Position numbers and translations under genes: made by a program
The notes under the pieces: generated by a model
The model's input: the letters and a program-made list of their open reading frames with translations, nothing else
Databases searched by the model: none
Told to the model about the DNA's origin: nothing
In this document: piece by piece, positions 34,943 through 47,005 of the stretch
Layout: every line of letters starts with the position of its first letter
How positions within the stretch are numbered: position 1 is the stretch's first letter
NCBI GenBank assembly: GCA_037043015.1
Contig: CM073321.1
Coordinates: 5,476,001 to 5,540,000 of the forward strand
DNA length: 64,000 nucleotides
DNA from: Bryum argenteum
Taxonomy: Eukaryota; Streptophyta; Bryopsida; Bryales; Bryaceae
Direction: 5' to 3'

Positions 34943-35909
34943 TAAGACATAACGTGCATCTGGAAAGCATCAGGTAATGTTTGACCTTCTAACATTAGCA
35001 AATGTCCAATTAGAATTTCTGACAGCTTAAAACTGCAGTCATAATGTCATGCACAATTTTTTATAAAACAACGCACTAATCTCCTTAATTCACCTCTCCG
35101 TCCATGCAAAAACTGTTGCTTCTGACATTCTATTTTCGCCTCCACTAATTATGTCTCCTGTGTAGCCGCCCTATCCGTTGGAGCATGAAGATAAGATATT
35201 GCATACGAGCCTATCAAAGATCTAGAATTTGAAATGAGAATGGATGGATTTCATTGAGCCTTACGGACCACATCTGTCAGCTTGCTAGAATGATGTCCTT
35301 AATGTACCATTCCAAAAGAATCAATGACAGTACAGCCTTTACTTCCGCATTCAAAGGTCTACCACTTTCAGCTCAAGTTTTGCCTATCATTTTACTCATC
35401 ATTCAAAATATTACAGGATTCGTATAAAGAGTCCACTGTGACTATTTATTGCTCATCATCGACTTCTTAGGTCTTGCGATTTTCTCCAATGGCAACAATT
35501 CGAGTAGATTCAGGGCGAGCCCCGTTATGTGTATTGCAACAGTCAGATGGTATAATTGTTGTGAGTGCTAAAATGATGTGTGCCAAGTTCAATTTCGCTT
35601 TCGATTCAATCTACCTTGAGGAAGAAGTCCTGGACAATGTTGGGGACCTATCCTATAGTATGCACATGGAGTCCATTGTTGGGAATGATGTCTCTTGGTT
35701 ACTATAGTCGTCGCAATATCACGTTCAAGGTGCCGCCATGCACTCTCATCCAGTAGTTGCAACGTCCGTATCGAAGTGCGAGGTCGTCCCATTAGTTGCA
35801 ACGATGACACATGTTATCAGACTAGACGATACTGATGTTTACTCCACGAGAGATGGACGCACCTGCTTCCCAAGATAATTAATTATCGGAGACTCCTCAA
35901 ACAACGTCG
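34943..35909. other. Non-coding or unrecognised
   Basis: A 72-codon plus frame from an ATG near 35489 (MATIRVDSGRAPLCVL) ends at 35707 without a recognisable motif. It might be a 5' exon of the transposase-like gene that follows. Otherwise nothing seen. Confidence 0.3.
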
Positions 35910-37670
35910 GTGACACCATCGTTGACTCTCTGTAGGTCCAACAGTATTAATAAGAAGCCCCCGCGTCCACCGGCCAAAGCTGATTCTGTCAGCGCGGTCA
36001 CGTGCATCCGCAATCTACAGTTCAGGAAGTGGTCAAAGAGCGAACTCACCAAGTTAGATTTGAATACGTTTCAATACTTGTTTGTTCAATTCTTGCCGGC
36101 CTTGTATGATGGCAATTTGATTTTTGAGTTTCCGCCGCCTATTGCGGACAACAAGTCGGGCGCTGCCAAGAGATTGTCTGGAATGGACAAGCATTTTGAC
36201 GGCCGCACATGGTGTCTCCTGGAGACCCAAAACATCCAGAATAACCATGGTGTAACATTCAGACGTGCCTCTTGCGTTGGTCATTTGCATTGAGAGAATC
36301 CAGAGTGCACATTTCTTCGCAGACCGAGGCGGGTGGACGAGGTGAACAAGAAGTTGTGGGACGGTTTTGCCAAGAAGCCGTTTGTTGGAAAACGCCAAAA
36401 CTCAAACTCCACCAACATGTGTGTTTTATGCAAGGAATCTCCGACTTGCATCCAGCCTTGCCCTGCTGTGATGTTCTATATCACAGATGATGTCGACTCT
36501 AACTGAAGCTCAGATGCAGGAGGTGATGTTTAAGTTCGAGAGCTTCATGAGTCCGACCATCCGACATAGCGTGTCCCACTTCAAGAGGATGGAGAGGAAT
36601 GGCATCATTGACGGAGTGTGCGTGTTAAGAGGTATCTCTCGCTGGCCTTATCTGCAACAAAACAGGTTCCCCGGTCAAGGCAGTATGACGGACAAGGTGT
36701 TCGTGTTTAAAATGTCGGAGATAGGACCGGGATCGGGTGTTGACCTCGTCAAGGAAATGCAACCTGGAGGCGATCTCGAGAACGTGTGGGTCATGTTCGA
36801 CAACGTCAAGCGTATCAAGAAGAACACAACATTTGTCTACCATGTGTACGAGTCGGCGTATCGCAAGGTGATGACGATTGCAATCTGCGACATGATGCCC
36901 AAAACCCAAGATGCACAGTCGTACCTGTGGAGAGGGATCGATGACGTCATGGCTAGGCACGGGCTTCACAACGTCAACTTTGCGGGCTTCATGGCTGACA
37001 GCGCGCAAGCAAACTGGAATGTTGTTTGAGAAATATACGGCTCAGGTGATAAATTCATTCCAATGCCAAATAAGGAATGCTCCTGTCTACTTCATTGGAC
37101 GACTTGTATGCAGAGAGCAAAAAATGCTTACATTAAGCCTGAACTTTAGGATGAACATAAGCATATCTGCACCCAATACAAGGACGCGGGTACGGCGGAC
37201 GAAGCGAAGTCCCGATGCATGGCAATCCAATCATAGTAGTCTACGAGCGGTGCAGCAAGAGACTCCGACATCCACGCGCTCAAAAAGTGGTTTGCATGGT
37301 GGCACTTTCGATATTGGCAGTGGAGCGCATACATAGACATGGTATGAATTGTTGTAATTGATTGATTTGTTGTATGAGTTCTCCTAATGAACTCACTTGC
37401 CTTTGTGATGCAGAATCTCACGGATGATCAGAGGGCCAAGATGCCCATGTGCAATTTGTCCGAGACCGTGCATGCGCCATAGAGCAAACATCCCAACAAA
37501 ATGTGCGATAAAATTTTGACGCTTGTATTGAAGACTATTGTCGTGCCTTCATTCAGTACACCAGGTACGATGTTTGGTACAAAGGGCGAGGATCTGGTAC
37601 TAGTTCCACCATCGAGGAGCTGCGTTTACACGCTGTTACACGGTCAACTGCTACAACTGGTAACCCCATA
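35910..37670 (+). pseudogene. MULE-like transposase family pseudogene
   Basis: Block one (35910-36503) contains WSKSELTKLDLNTFQYLFV, MDKHFDGRTW and a Cys-rich stretch (NPECTFLRRP ... CVLCKESPTC), interrupted by TGA after GHLH. Block two (36487-37210, shifted frame) has FPGQGSMTDKVFVFKMSE, VWVMFDNVKRIKK, CDMMPKTQDAQ and GFMADSAQANWN, the layout of an RNase H-like DDE transposase core. Stops follow at WNVV*E, PEL* and a TAGTAG pair after MAIQS. Block three (37400-37670) has CNLSETVH and a frame-shifted EDYCRAFIQY. The order resembles a multi-copy plant family with DDE cores that I remember from non-seed plants; the Mutator-like assignment is an inference. A segment between blocks one and two appears deleted. 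Confidence 0.55.
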
Positions 37671-38107
37671 TTCGTTATATTTGGAACATTTTTATCTCCC
37701 AATTAAAACAAGACAACGGATGGGGCAAAAATCAACATTTAGAGGGGTTTCACCGTAGGCATATGTACTCTGAATTTACTAATTTCCATTATATTTGGAG
37801 ATGATATGAGACCTCTTGAATCTCAGAAAATATGTTTATCTTAAAAAAAGTTTCCAAACATACATATATTTGATACGATATATGTCAAGATTAACATACC
37901 AACAAAAGATAAAATTTTTTCAATTGATAATAATGATGGAGTCAACTTAAACAATCTTCTTATACAAAATAAATATATTGAATATGGATAGTAAATCGTA
38001 CAAATATATAATACTCTATATACTAAATATCAAAGTAATATATATGTCAATACCAAGTTTAAGTACTAACACACCTACTTTCATAATAAATACTATATAC
38101 TAGAAGA
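37671..38107. other. AT-rich spacer
   Basis: No gene or clear repeat. It separates the plus-strand transposase remnant from the convergent minus-strand pseudogene. Confidence 0.4.
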
Positions 38108-40840
38108 CTACTCTTGAGAAGATGAAGCAAGCTCCCGCAAAGAAGCCTTGATGATTTCGACCTGCTTCTTGGGTATTGTAATAATAGCGTCTATACCTTC
38201 ACTGCTTTCCCCGTCAAAAAGCGTAATTCTTGATATCCAAGCAGTGAAAATAGCATCTGTAGGTTTCGAAGATACATCTACACCTTTCTCAACAGTCGAA
38301 CGAAGCTTTCTATTTGTATCCCAATCTGTGTAATACTTCAAAATTTCTTTGGAGCGTGACAATGGACGGAAGAACTGGATGTCGACCGTATTGGGTAGGT
38401 TTGGGTTTGAATTTGGATCAGACATTGCTCGCCCGAGCCAGAAGGGCCGGCCATCGGTGCCGCATGGATGTAGTGCAACAAAATAACCCTTATAAAAGTC
38501 ACGTCCAACTCGAAATGAAGAAGCAGGACGATCACGTCTCTGGCCAACAAAATGCTCATCGTCGTCGTACTCTTCGCGCACATTCCCTTCTAAAGTAAAC
38601 TCTTCTTCCAAAGCATGTGCAAGTCGAGTTGACGGCCAAAATCCATGTTGTAACGGTAATAGTTCCTCCAAAGTGGACGAGATCCTATGTTGCGACGATG
38701 CAATTACATCCATGGATATACAAAGGGCATCTTTAATGCCGCTCCAGTAATATGAGAGAGGCTCATACAATCTCCGCGATTCAATTGACTCACATGACAA
38801 TCGTTCCCAATGATCCACAAAGCTTCAAATCCCTTTCACCACCTCAGTCAAATGGCGCATCTCGTTTGGACGCATAGCATCAGGTTCACCACGTGGCCAT
38901 AATGATCTGCCTTCAGAATCCTCCTTCTACAATTTAATACCAGCATTATCACCTCTAGGAAGCCATTCCTCGTCGTGACAAAAAATCTTGTACTTCATTA
39001 CGGGGCATCCACTTGGATCCATGTAAAACTAGAATAGATGCGCCTTTGTATACCCCAGCCATGCTTCATCGCCGTCTAACATCCACTCTTAAATGAATTT
39101 CTTGAAGTCCGAAACCTCTTGAACGAGGTGTGGAATAACTCAAAGTTCTTAATCCTCATAAAAGTTTTCATGAGAAGAGGAATGGTAGGATAATCCTCCT
39201 TTTGCAACGCCATGCTCCAACGCCCAAATAACGCATCTATGTTATCATGAGTGTGACCGACGAGGATCCATACACACCTCTGACCCTTGTAAAAGAGCAG
39301 TATACAATGGATGCGATGGGGGCTCTGCAAAGAGTTGTCTAGATGAGGATTTAGGTGCAGCTTCCAGATCCCCCAGAAGTTTTGCAAACGAGCCAACCGT
39401 ATAATTGGCATCATGGGAGTAAACATCTAGTTCGTAATGAGCGTATTGCTGGTCAACATGACCATGAGCAAGAATTCCCGTAACTGCAAGAGATAACTTT
39501 ATGAGTCCGTCTAAGTTTTTCACCTTATGAGACAAGGCAGGTGATGCTGTCTTAGAGTGGTCCATCTTATCATGCATAATCGTCAAAACATCTTCAGGCG
39601 ACTCTTTAGACCTAAAGCGGTTGAGGTAGTACAAGTCTCTGTGCGCATATGCGGAATCTAAGTGCACATTCAACTTCCTCGACCATATAAGAGATGGTTG
39701 TGTCCCACTAAGAGTGAGCTTCATCAGTGATTGTAACTCATCACACTTAGAGCAACGCTCAAAATTGTCCCCCGATCTTTTGGCAAAGTATTTTGGATAG
39801 CTGAGGCGGCGAATCTTACTAAGGTTTGAAGTTGACACCGGCGGAAGCCCACACTCTTCAAGGTGATGATCAAGAAGAGGAATTTGGTTTTTCCACTTAA
39901 AACTTGAAGGAAGTACCTTGGCAACGACCTTCTCCCCTGATGGAAGGCCCTAGGACTTGTGAGGCATGTGATCGACATGTCTATCAAGTATTGCCCCTAA
40001 GATGACAGAAGCAACAATCGTATGCCTCCTAGGCTTTCGCAAGCCCGTGTTCCCGTGTAACTGGGCCTCATGACCATCAGCTGCATTTTGGGCGTTGCAA
40101 TAAAATGTACCGTTGCTCACGCCCATGATTTTCATCCACGCAATTGGACAAACATCAATACCCTCTAGAGTGACTACATTTCGCCTTTCAACATTTCTGT
40201 GGAATTGCCTATGGACATCGAGTTTGACGTGATTCTTGAACTGCACAGTTGTCTTGTCGGACATGCGACACCTGAGAACCTTAATCTTCTCCCTTGGGTA
40301 TAGTTGAACAAAATTGTGCCTACAACAGGTATTACATGCGACCGCATTGATTGACTCCGTTGTCATCAGGAACTGTGCTTTGCGCAAAACTGGAGTAGAC
40401 TCATTCCTTGAAGAATTATCATACGATTGAGTTTGAGATGACCCTTGCCGCCGATTACGTTCCCGGACCCATCTGTTGTAAACATCTTGCTGACTATGGT
40501 CAAAAAGACTAATACCGTCTAGAAGGACTTGTTGGATGGGCGATGACTTGAAGGAGTAAATCCAGTCATCTGGAGCCTCAACCGCAACAAACAAAGTTGA
40601 AACTTGCACCACAACTCGGGAATCACTGAGTAGGCCATTACAATCAAGTATAGCGCCAGATCGTATGTTTCGAAGTAAACCCTTAGCTATTCTGAGTCCT
40701 TCGGAATCAAGCATTGCAACACTCCTCCCTGTCCAGAGCCGTGGAGGAACAACTTGAGCAGCATGTAAACCAGGATTCATAGGTGCATCGGCGAAAGTGT
40801 CATCGTCTGAAGAGAAATCCATCCTGTAATATATCTTCAC
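38108..40840 (-). pseudogene. DUF7869-type (VGHTH motif) transposon-like gene, decayed
   Basis: One minus frame runs 40840-39245 with a single TAG near 39950. The likely start is MDFSSDDDTF, about 40822. It contains EGIDVCPIAWMKIMGVSNGTFY followed by LHGNTGL, then CSKCDEL and repeated His/Asp positions (MHDKMDHSK, GHVDQQY). A shifted frame at 39426-39110 carries ILVGHTHDNIDALFGRW, the hallmark of DUF7869-type proteins. The original frame resumes with EWMLDGDEAWLG and MKYKIF, then 38818-38108. Stops include TAA near 39090, TAGs near 39020 and 38930, and TGA near 38823. The family is widespread and repeat-like in eukaryotes. An RNase H-like nuclease/transposase nature is suspected rather than proven. 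Two compensating frameshifts and at least five stops make this copy dead. Confidence 0.6.
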
Positions 40841-40943
40841 GAGGTTAAAAACTATTTGAACACAAACTTGGTCACATGGAAGTACAGTTCCGCGCTTAAG
40901 ATTAGCTTAGCACCATCTAAACAGATTCACCAGATATATACTA

Positions 40944-41199
40944 CAGTTTAGCTCGACTCGAGCTAAACTGTCTGACCAGACACATACTGTAGTTTAGCTC
41001 GACTCGAGCTAAATTGCGGAAACAAACATTTCATACCGTTTAGCTCGACTCGAGCTAAACTGCAAAAACTTGCATGCCATACAGTTTAGCTCGACTCGAG
41101 CTAAACCGTATGCAATGTAGGCTTCTACAGTTTAGCTCGCGTCGAGCTAAATTGCAAAAATTGTATGGCATACAGTTTAGCTCGAGTCTAGCTAAAGTG
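40944..41199. repeat. Palindrome array A: six 27-bp palindromes at 45-46-bp period
   Basis: Each repeat is left arm CAGTTTAGCTCGA, one centre base (G or C), then right arm TCGAGCTAAACTG. Copies start at 40944, 40990, 41036, 41082, 41128 and 41173, so starts are 46, 46, 46, 46 and 45 apart. Spacers are 19, 19, 19, 19 and 18 bp. Their sequences differ, though two share CAAAAA at the start and GGCATA/GCCATA at the end. The first copy is perfect; others have 1-3 changes, mostly in the outer bases. The array lies 5' of the DUF7869-type pseudogene, in its presumed upstream region. Confidence 0.95.
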
Positions 41200-41540
41200 C
41201 ATGACAAGATACAAGACTGGTCTCGGGAATTCCGGCGGTTTTTACGGAATTCAATTAGAATTCAAAATTCCGTTACAACCAGCGCTCTCCCATTCTATCG
41301 TCACACGCAGGAATCAAAATATACTCCAGTACCAACGTAATCGTCAAATCAAAAGAATATGTCAATAACAACGACAAACAATCATGCATAAATGCAATCA
41401 AGAAACACGTACGCGAAGGTAGAGGTCGAGCTGAAGGAAGCGCGGAGAACTCAAATACGTCGCCAAAGTTCAGCACACTGAGAGATTGAAAAGATAAGAA
41501 TCATTCTATCCTGGATTTCGAAGGCCATTGCGTAGCGCAA
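41200..41540. other. Non-coding flank between array A and the E2F-like sites
   Basis: Short frames on both strands have no motif. It would be the 5' region of the minus-strand DUF7869-type gene. Confidence 0.35.
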
Positions 41541-41603
41541 TGCCGTTTTCGCGCTATTCCAGAAATAGGAAATGGGAGGGAATTGACATTTGGATAATTG
41601 AAA

Positions 41604-41712
41604 ATTGGCGGGAATTGAAGTCTCGACAGATAAAAATAGGCGCGAACTGAAGTGACAACAGTTAATAATGGGCGGGAACAAAAGGACCGACTTTTGAGAA
41701 TTGGCGGGATTG
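41604..41712 (-). promoter_or_regulatory. Cluster of E2F-like sites
   Basis: TTGGCGGGAATT (41604), AGGCGCGAAC (41638), GGGCGGGAAC (41670) and TTGGCGGGATT (41701) recur within 110 bp. They match the reverse of the E2F consensus TTTSSCGC closely. They lie about 780-890 bp upstream of the DUF7869-type gene's start on the same strand. Cell-cycle (S-phase) regulation of that element is only an inference. Confidence 0.4.
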
Positions 41713-41742
41713 GAGTTCTAGGGTTTAAGGATTAGGGTAATG

Positions 41743-41763
41743 GGTTTAGGGTTTAGGGTTTAG
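41743..41763 (+). repeat. Telomere-like TTTAGGG run
   Basis: About three copies of TTTAGGG, preceded by degenerate GGGTTTAAGG and GATTAGGG. It is similar to 3626-3650. Confidence 0.75.
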
Positions 41764-41769
41764 AGTTTA

Positions 41770-44700
41770 AGATTTCTGATTCCATGTGTGTGATAATTGT
41801 TATTGGTCAAAAAAATGTTAATCGTTATACACCTAATGTGAGGTATACCATGTTAGCAAACACTCACTAACAAAATAAAATTTTAGTTTAGTTACTTGGA
41901 TGCAGTACTATGGATACGACTTCTAATTTCATATTTTTGTGAATCGAGTATCCTTAACCTCAAACCTTTCTTTCTAAATAAAATTTTTATACAATAAATT
42001 CGATGCAATATTTACCTTAACGTAAAGTCTTATTATGTATTAAGCTATTATCTTATCTATAAGTTTCATAATACTAATTTTTTGTGTGAATGCACTTGCT
42101 AACAATTTATAATTGAATGTTGATTATTATACACTTCAAATATTAATTCTATCATTTGCTATCTCTCGTTAAAAATTGTTTGGATAAACATAATTTTTAT
42201 TAATTGTATTTGCTTATTCGTATATACGTAATATATATGATAATTATATATAAATTAATATAATATATGATATTTATTACATATTATGTTATATACTATT
42301 TATCTATGAATGAAAAATATATCTTTCAAATTGTGAATTCATTCAATGTAATTAGAATCTTAGTATATTATTTAGAGTATCAAATTGCTTGAGCTATAAA
42401 AAGTAGTGATGAAATGAAATATTTTAACTTTAAAGTTTAAAAGAAATCTTCAAAGTAATTTACGATTAAAAATTTATACAATTTGATAAATAAATTTTTA
42501 AACCCTGTTAAATACATTTTGGAATATTTGATAAAAAAAATTTGGATGTACATAAAATTTTATATTTTAATTTAATGTCAATGTATACATGCTCAATGGT
42601 ATATATGTAGTTTAATTTTTTTGTAACATAAAGCTTACCAAAATAAGATTACTTTTGAACGTTTTAATTTGATTTGTAGATGTTTAATCTTACAATTGAA
42701 TTTCTTATTGAAATGTTCAAAATCAATTGCAAATATGGACATTTTTTCATTTCAAATATGCATTTATCAAATACAATCAATACATTCATTGATCTTTAAT
42801 GTTGAAATTTTATTTTGCAAATTTTAGTAAGCTTTAAATTACCTATTACCTATCGTCTCCCAATGCATTTCAATGTCTTTAAGCATAGTGTATAGTGTAA
42901 GAACTATTATAAGCTTTGATCCTCCAAACGCGAGTGCTATCTACTGGTTTGTATTAAATTCTGGTACAAACCATTTTGTACGATGTCAAACAAAACAAAA
43001 TATTTTAGAGTGCAGAAGACTTGAATGTTTTTTTATCAAATGAACAAATTTTGTGTTTGAAATGAACTGTTTTTTTGTAGATGTTTGCTGTATACACCGT
43101 CATTTACATCTGTACAGGTGATTGTAAACATTACTAGCAAAGTCAAGTCAAGTGTTAATATTGATTATGTACTTTTAATGTACATAAATTTTGCGTTCAT
43201 TCAAAAATATGAGCACTGTGACTGTTAGAAAACAAAGAACAACAATATTTGTTGAGCCATGTACAAATTCTTCCTTTCAGCTCATATTTTACGTGATTCA
43301 CATTATCGAAACAAATATGAGTATCGAAATTATTATTACTTTTGAACAACCTTTGAGAGTGATGAACTTCAAAAACGTATTTATGTTTAAAACAAGACTG
43401 TTCCCTAATAATTTATTCTACTACCTTATAAATATATTTAAACGCATACCAAAGAACAAAAATGGTTTTAAATGAACATGCAATAAGAATAAATGTACAG
43501 AAATGATCGTTGTACAATGTAAACAACAATGTGAGCAACAATGTAAACTAATACATTCTTTCATATTTTTAGAATGTAATCATAGTCATTATATTATCTA
43601 AAATATGTCTTTTTTAATTTATGTAGCTTGTAAAATTCTACACAATAGGCAATATTTATAGCTTATAGTTTAAAACCCTCTATATTGAAACCCTCTATGC
43701 AATAGCATGTTTTTTAATTATAGTTTTACAGCACTTAATATCATTGACCTATATTAGACATCAAAAATATCCAAATTTTCATTTGTGCGAACTTTTACTG
43801 TTCTACTTAATTACATTTATGAATCTCTTATCCTCAAATCTTGAATTTAAAATAATATTCGAATTAATAATATAGTTATTAACTTTTGTTGTCAAATACT
43901 CTATTTACAGAAGTATCAAAAATGATAAAAATATCATATTTGTTAATTATTTTTTATATAAAATAATATATTCAACAATAACTGTATGCAATATCAGCTT
44001 ATTCTCAAATAACAAGTGTATTCCATATGTATTAATAATCTATTCCTAACCTTCTGTCAAATAATCTATTTTGAAATAGTGTATTTAATAATTTCTTGTA
44101 CCTAAATAAAATATCTATAAAATACTATATTTATTGGATTCCCTATTTATTAGTCTTTTAATGTCAATAAAAGTATTAATTGAATTTTCCGAATAATCTA
44201 TTTATTGACCTACTATTTTCAAATACAATATTCATAAGATCATGTATATCTTGGCGTATCAGTTCACTAAATTAAATATATATATTTAGTTATATTAATA
44301 TATTTAATAAATAGCCTTTTCAATAAATTTATGTCTATGTGTATTCAATAATTTGTTTATTAGCAGTTATCTTTGAAAATACTATATTTATAAGATACTG
44401 TATCTTGTGCTGATCAATGTATTATATGTATATTTATTTATTCATTTACATTAACATATTTATGAAAAGTCTATAAAATATCCACGGATTCACAAATTTA
44501 AATGTGTATGAAATAATCTCTTCATTAATACTTATATTATCCAAAAAAATATTCATTAAGATATTGTTTACTAACGCCTAATACCAAAATAACTTATTTA
44601 CCAAAAACTTAATTTTAAAAAAAAAATTATTTATTTATATATTATTTTTTAATTTTTTGACATATAAAAGAGGTATAATGATAGATAGTGATCATTTTGA

Positions 44701-45100
44701 TTTCTATATATAAGACAATTTGTGGTACAAATACAGTATATTTGTTTTACTCTGATGATCAAAAAACAACTCATCAAAGTAAAGAGCCTCATATAGAATT
44801 ATTTTTACTCTTCAATGGTTTTTCATGCATGTATACTGTAGGGGATAAAAACTAAACATGATAGACCTTTTATTACAGAAGATAGGGATCAATGTACTCT
44901 CTAAATTACCTGTTTAAAACTTAGAATTTAGAGTACTTTAGAGTCTGTACTAAATTTAGTCACAATTTAGTCACAAAGTTCCATTAAAAACCTAGACAAT
45001 TACTTAGTCGAAATTTGGACAAAACTTGGACATAAATATAGTCAGAACGTAGTCAAAACTCAGCCAAGAATTAGTTAAAAATATTGTAATCATACTTAAA
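41770..45100. other. Very AT-rich desert
   Basis: More than 3 kb with long A/T runs. Its open frames (for example 43191-43475) have no coding character. No transposon termini or tandem arrays were recognised. Near 44930-45080 the phrase AAATTTAGTCA/AACTTAGTC recurs loosely. Confidence 0.5.
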
Positions 45101-45145
45101 ACGTAACAAAATTTTACTAATAATCAGTAAAGTAAAAACGTTTGC

Positions 45146-45245
45146 CATGCCCATGATCATGTACATAGGCATGGTCATGTATATAGCTATGTATGTATGT
45201 ATGACCATGTGCATGACCATGCCCATGTACATGATCATGGGCATG
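45146..45245. repeat. Large hairpin: 34-bp inverted repeat in CATG-rich DNA
   Basis: The arm 45146-45179 (begins CATGCCCATGATCATG) is the reverse complement of 45212-45245 (ends CATGATCATGGGCATG) with one mismatch in 34. A 32-bp loop rich in TATGTATG separates them. The His/Gly- and Met-rich frames in this DNA are a by-product of CATG repetition. Confidence 0.9.
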
Positions 45246-45360
45246 AAAAAGATTTTTGTGATGGGATCCCGAAATCCCACCACCGCCGCCTTTACCACGC
45301 AGGTCCCATCCCCCCCACTTACCTGCCATTGCCAAGCGCATTTCTTGCATTCTTCTCCCC

Positions 45361-45712
45361 ATTCCTGCTTTTGCTGCATTTTGCTTACCTCGGAGTTAGC
45401 GCTGGTCCCTCGCATCTTGTGTTTTTGAGCTGTGTTGTCATTCCTGCTTTTGCTGCATTACCCTTACCTCGGAGTTAGCGCTGGTCCCTCGCATCAGGGT
45501 TTTTGTCGTTTTTGTTGTTCTTGTCAAGGAGGAGGTTCGAGAGGTTGATTTGGCGCCATTTCGCTCGAGGCGCTGCGAAGAGCGGCGAGGACGAGTTCCT
45601 AGGCGGAGAGCACGTTCACTGCGAGGAGGTTCGAGAGTTTGATTTGGCGCCATCTGCTCAAGGCGCTGCGGAAAGCGACGAGGACAACTTCAGTGCGAAG
45701 AGCACAAGTTCA
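45361..45712. repeat. Two successive tandem duplications
   Basis: First, 45361-45423 and 45438-45500 share ATTCCTGCTTTTGCTGCATT and then CTTACCTCGGAGTTAGCGCT. Second, about 45529-45615 and 45625-45712 share GGAGGTTCGAGAG, TTGATTTGGCGCCAT, AGGCGCTGCG and GCGA(C)GAGGAC. The latter pair lies in GC-rich, probably non-coding DNA. Confidence 0.8.
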
Positions 45713-46650
45713 CTGCTGCGAGCAGCGGTTCTTAGAGTTCTGCGCGCGGCGGTGAGTAGGCTGCAGCGGCGGTGGAAATTTGCAGCGGTGAGCTTCTGTG
45801 GCCGTTGTCGGTGGGCTTCTTTGCAGCGGTGAGCTTCTGCGAGCGCCATTTTCTTGGCCGTCGCTGGTGGAAAATTGCAGTGGTGAGCTTCTAGGATCGG
45901 CGGTGCTGGAGCTTCTGCTCCTGCCATCGTCGCGCTCGCTTGCTGTGGCCATCGCCTGTACGGCTGCGAGTCTGAAGTCGGTACTACGCTAAGGTTCGTC
46001 ATTATCTGCCGTAGCGTAGTTTAGGGTTTAGGGCCCGTCATCGCAGTTTCAGAGCCGGAATACCCCGCTCTTTTTGGAGTCTGAATCTGTAGCATTAGAG
46101 TACAGTACTTGTGGAGTGAAGGATTTGTGCGTAGTAGTGTCGGCATGGGGACATCGGAGTTGCACATTTGCAAGGAGATTGTAGAGAGAATCGAAATTTC
46201 CTTTTGTGACGAAATTTGTAACCTGTTACTTTTGAGAGTTAGGTCGGGAGTAAAAATTGCGCACTTGTAGTTAGAATTTGCAAGCTGCTCGGTGTGTTGA
46301 GTCGTGGCGTAGCAATTTGCAATAACTTGTATTTGAATTGCTTGTAGTGAATCTTTGTGCATTTGTTCGTCGGCAGTGTGGAACTTCTCTAAGCTCATTT
46401 TAACCCTGAAGTCTAGCAAGTTTATTCCACTTGAAAACTATCTAGGTTTTTGATTTGCTTCTTCTCATTCTGTGTATGAAGTCATGCTTGCCTTCTAACG
46501 CGAATGCTGAATCAGAAGGTGCAGATACAATTGTGGGAGATAGACTTGCTAAAAATCGGGTTCAAGGTTCAATTGCTGAGAACTTGGAGATAGTCGTATT
46601 TGAAGAAGAATATCGAGGTAAGGTGAGACAAAAGTTTGTGTAAAAATCAG
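45713..46650. other. GC-rich then neutral non-coding DNA
   Basis: 45713-45960 repeats GTGAGCTTCT and GCAGCGGTG in a loose array. A telomere-like TTTAGGGTTTAGGG lies at 46020-46033. A 62-codon plus frame at 46455-46643 has no motif. The composition suggests a CpG-rich promoter or 5' UTR, but no gene can be assigned. Confidence 0.35.
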
Positions 46651-46659
46651 TCAGTCAGG

Positions 46660-47005
46660 ACTTGTGAGTCTATTTCTAACTTAGCAACTAACCCTATTTC
46701 TAATTTAGGATTCACAAGGGGGAGTTTTTCCTCCTCTAGTTCTTCTCCAGTATCAATTGGATCCACTAGGGGGAATCTTTCCTCCTCTAGTCCTTCCACA
46801 TCCTAAAGCTTAAATTAGTCTTAAACGTCCCATCAAAGGCCTTGCAACAACTAAACCCTAATATACAAATTGCATTCAAAACTAAATCATTGTATATTCA
46901 TCAATTTACCTCAAGATGTCATGGTTTGCAAACACTTCATTAGTAAAAGTCATTATTAACAACACTTAAACAAGAGAGCGCTCTCACGCTCTCATAGGTC
47001 TAGTT
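46660..47005 (+). repeat. Second copy of the dispersed repeat seen at 31150-31490
   Basis: Shared features in the same order and orientation: AGGGGGA followed by TTTCCTCCTCTAGT (twice in each copy), TGAATTGGATC/TTGGATTTAATAG, CCTTGCAACAA/CCTTCCAACAA, GATGTCATGGTTTGC, and a terminal AGAGAGCGCTCTCACGCTCTC hairpin block (split here into arm and loop). It is probably the end of an LTR or other retroelement. Confidence 0.65.

Noticed and set aside
40944..41199. A true CRISPR array
   Set aside because: The arrangement is CRISPR-like, but the DNA is plant nuclear, spacers are short (16-19 bp) and partly related, and no cas-like genes occur. A palindromic satellite is the safer call.
45071..45478. 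His/Gly- and Met-rich open frames on both strands
   Set aside because: They come from the CATG-rich inverted repeat and the tandem duplication, not from a protein.
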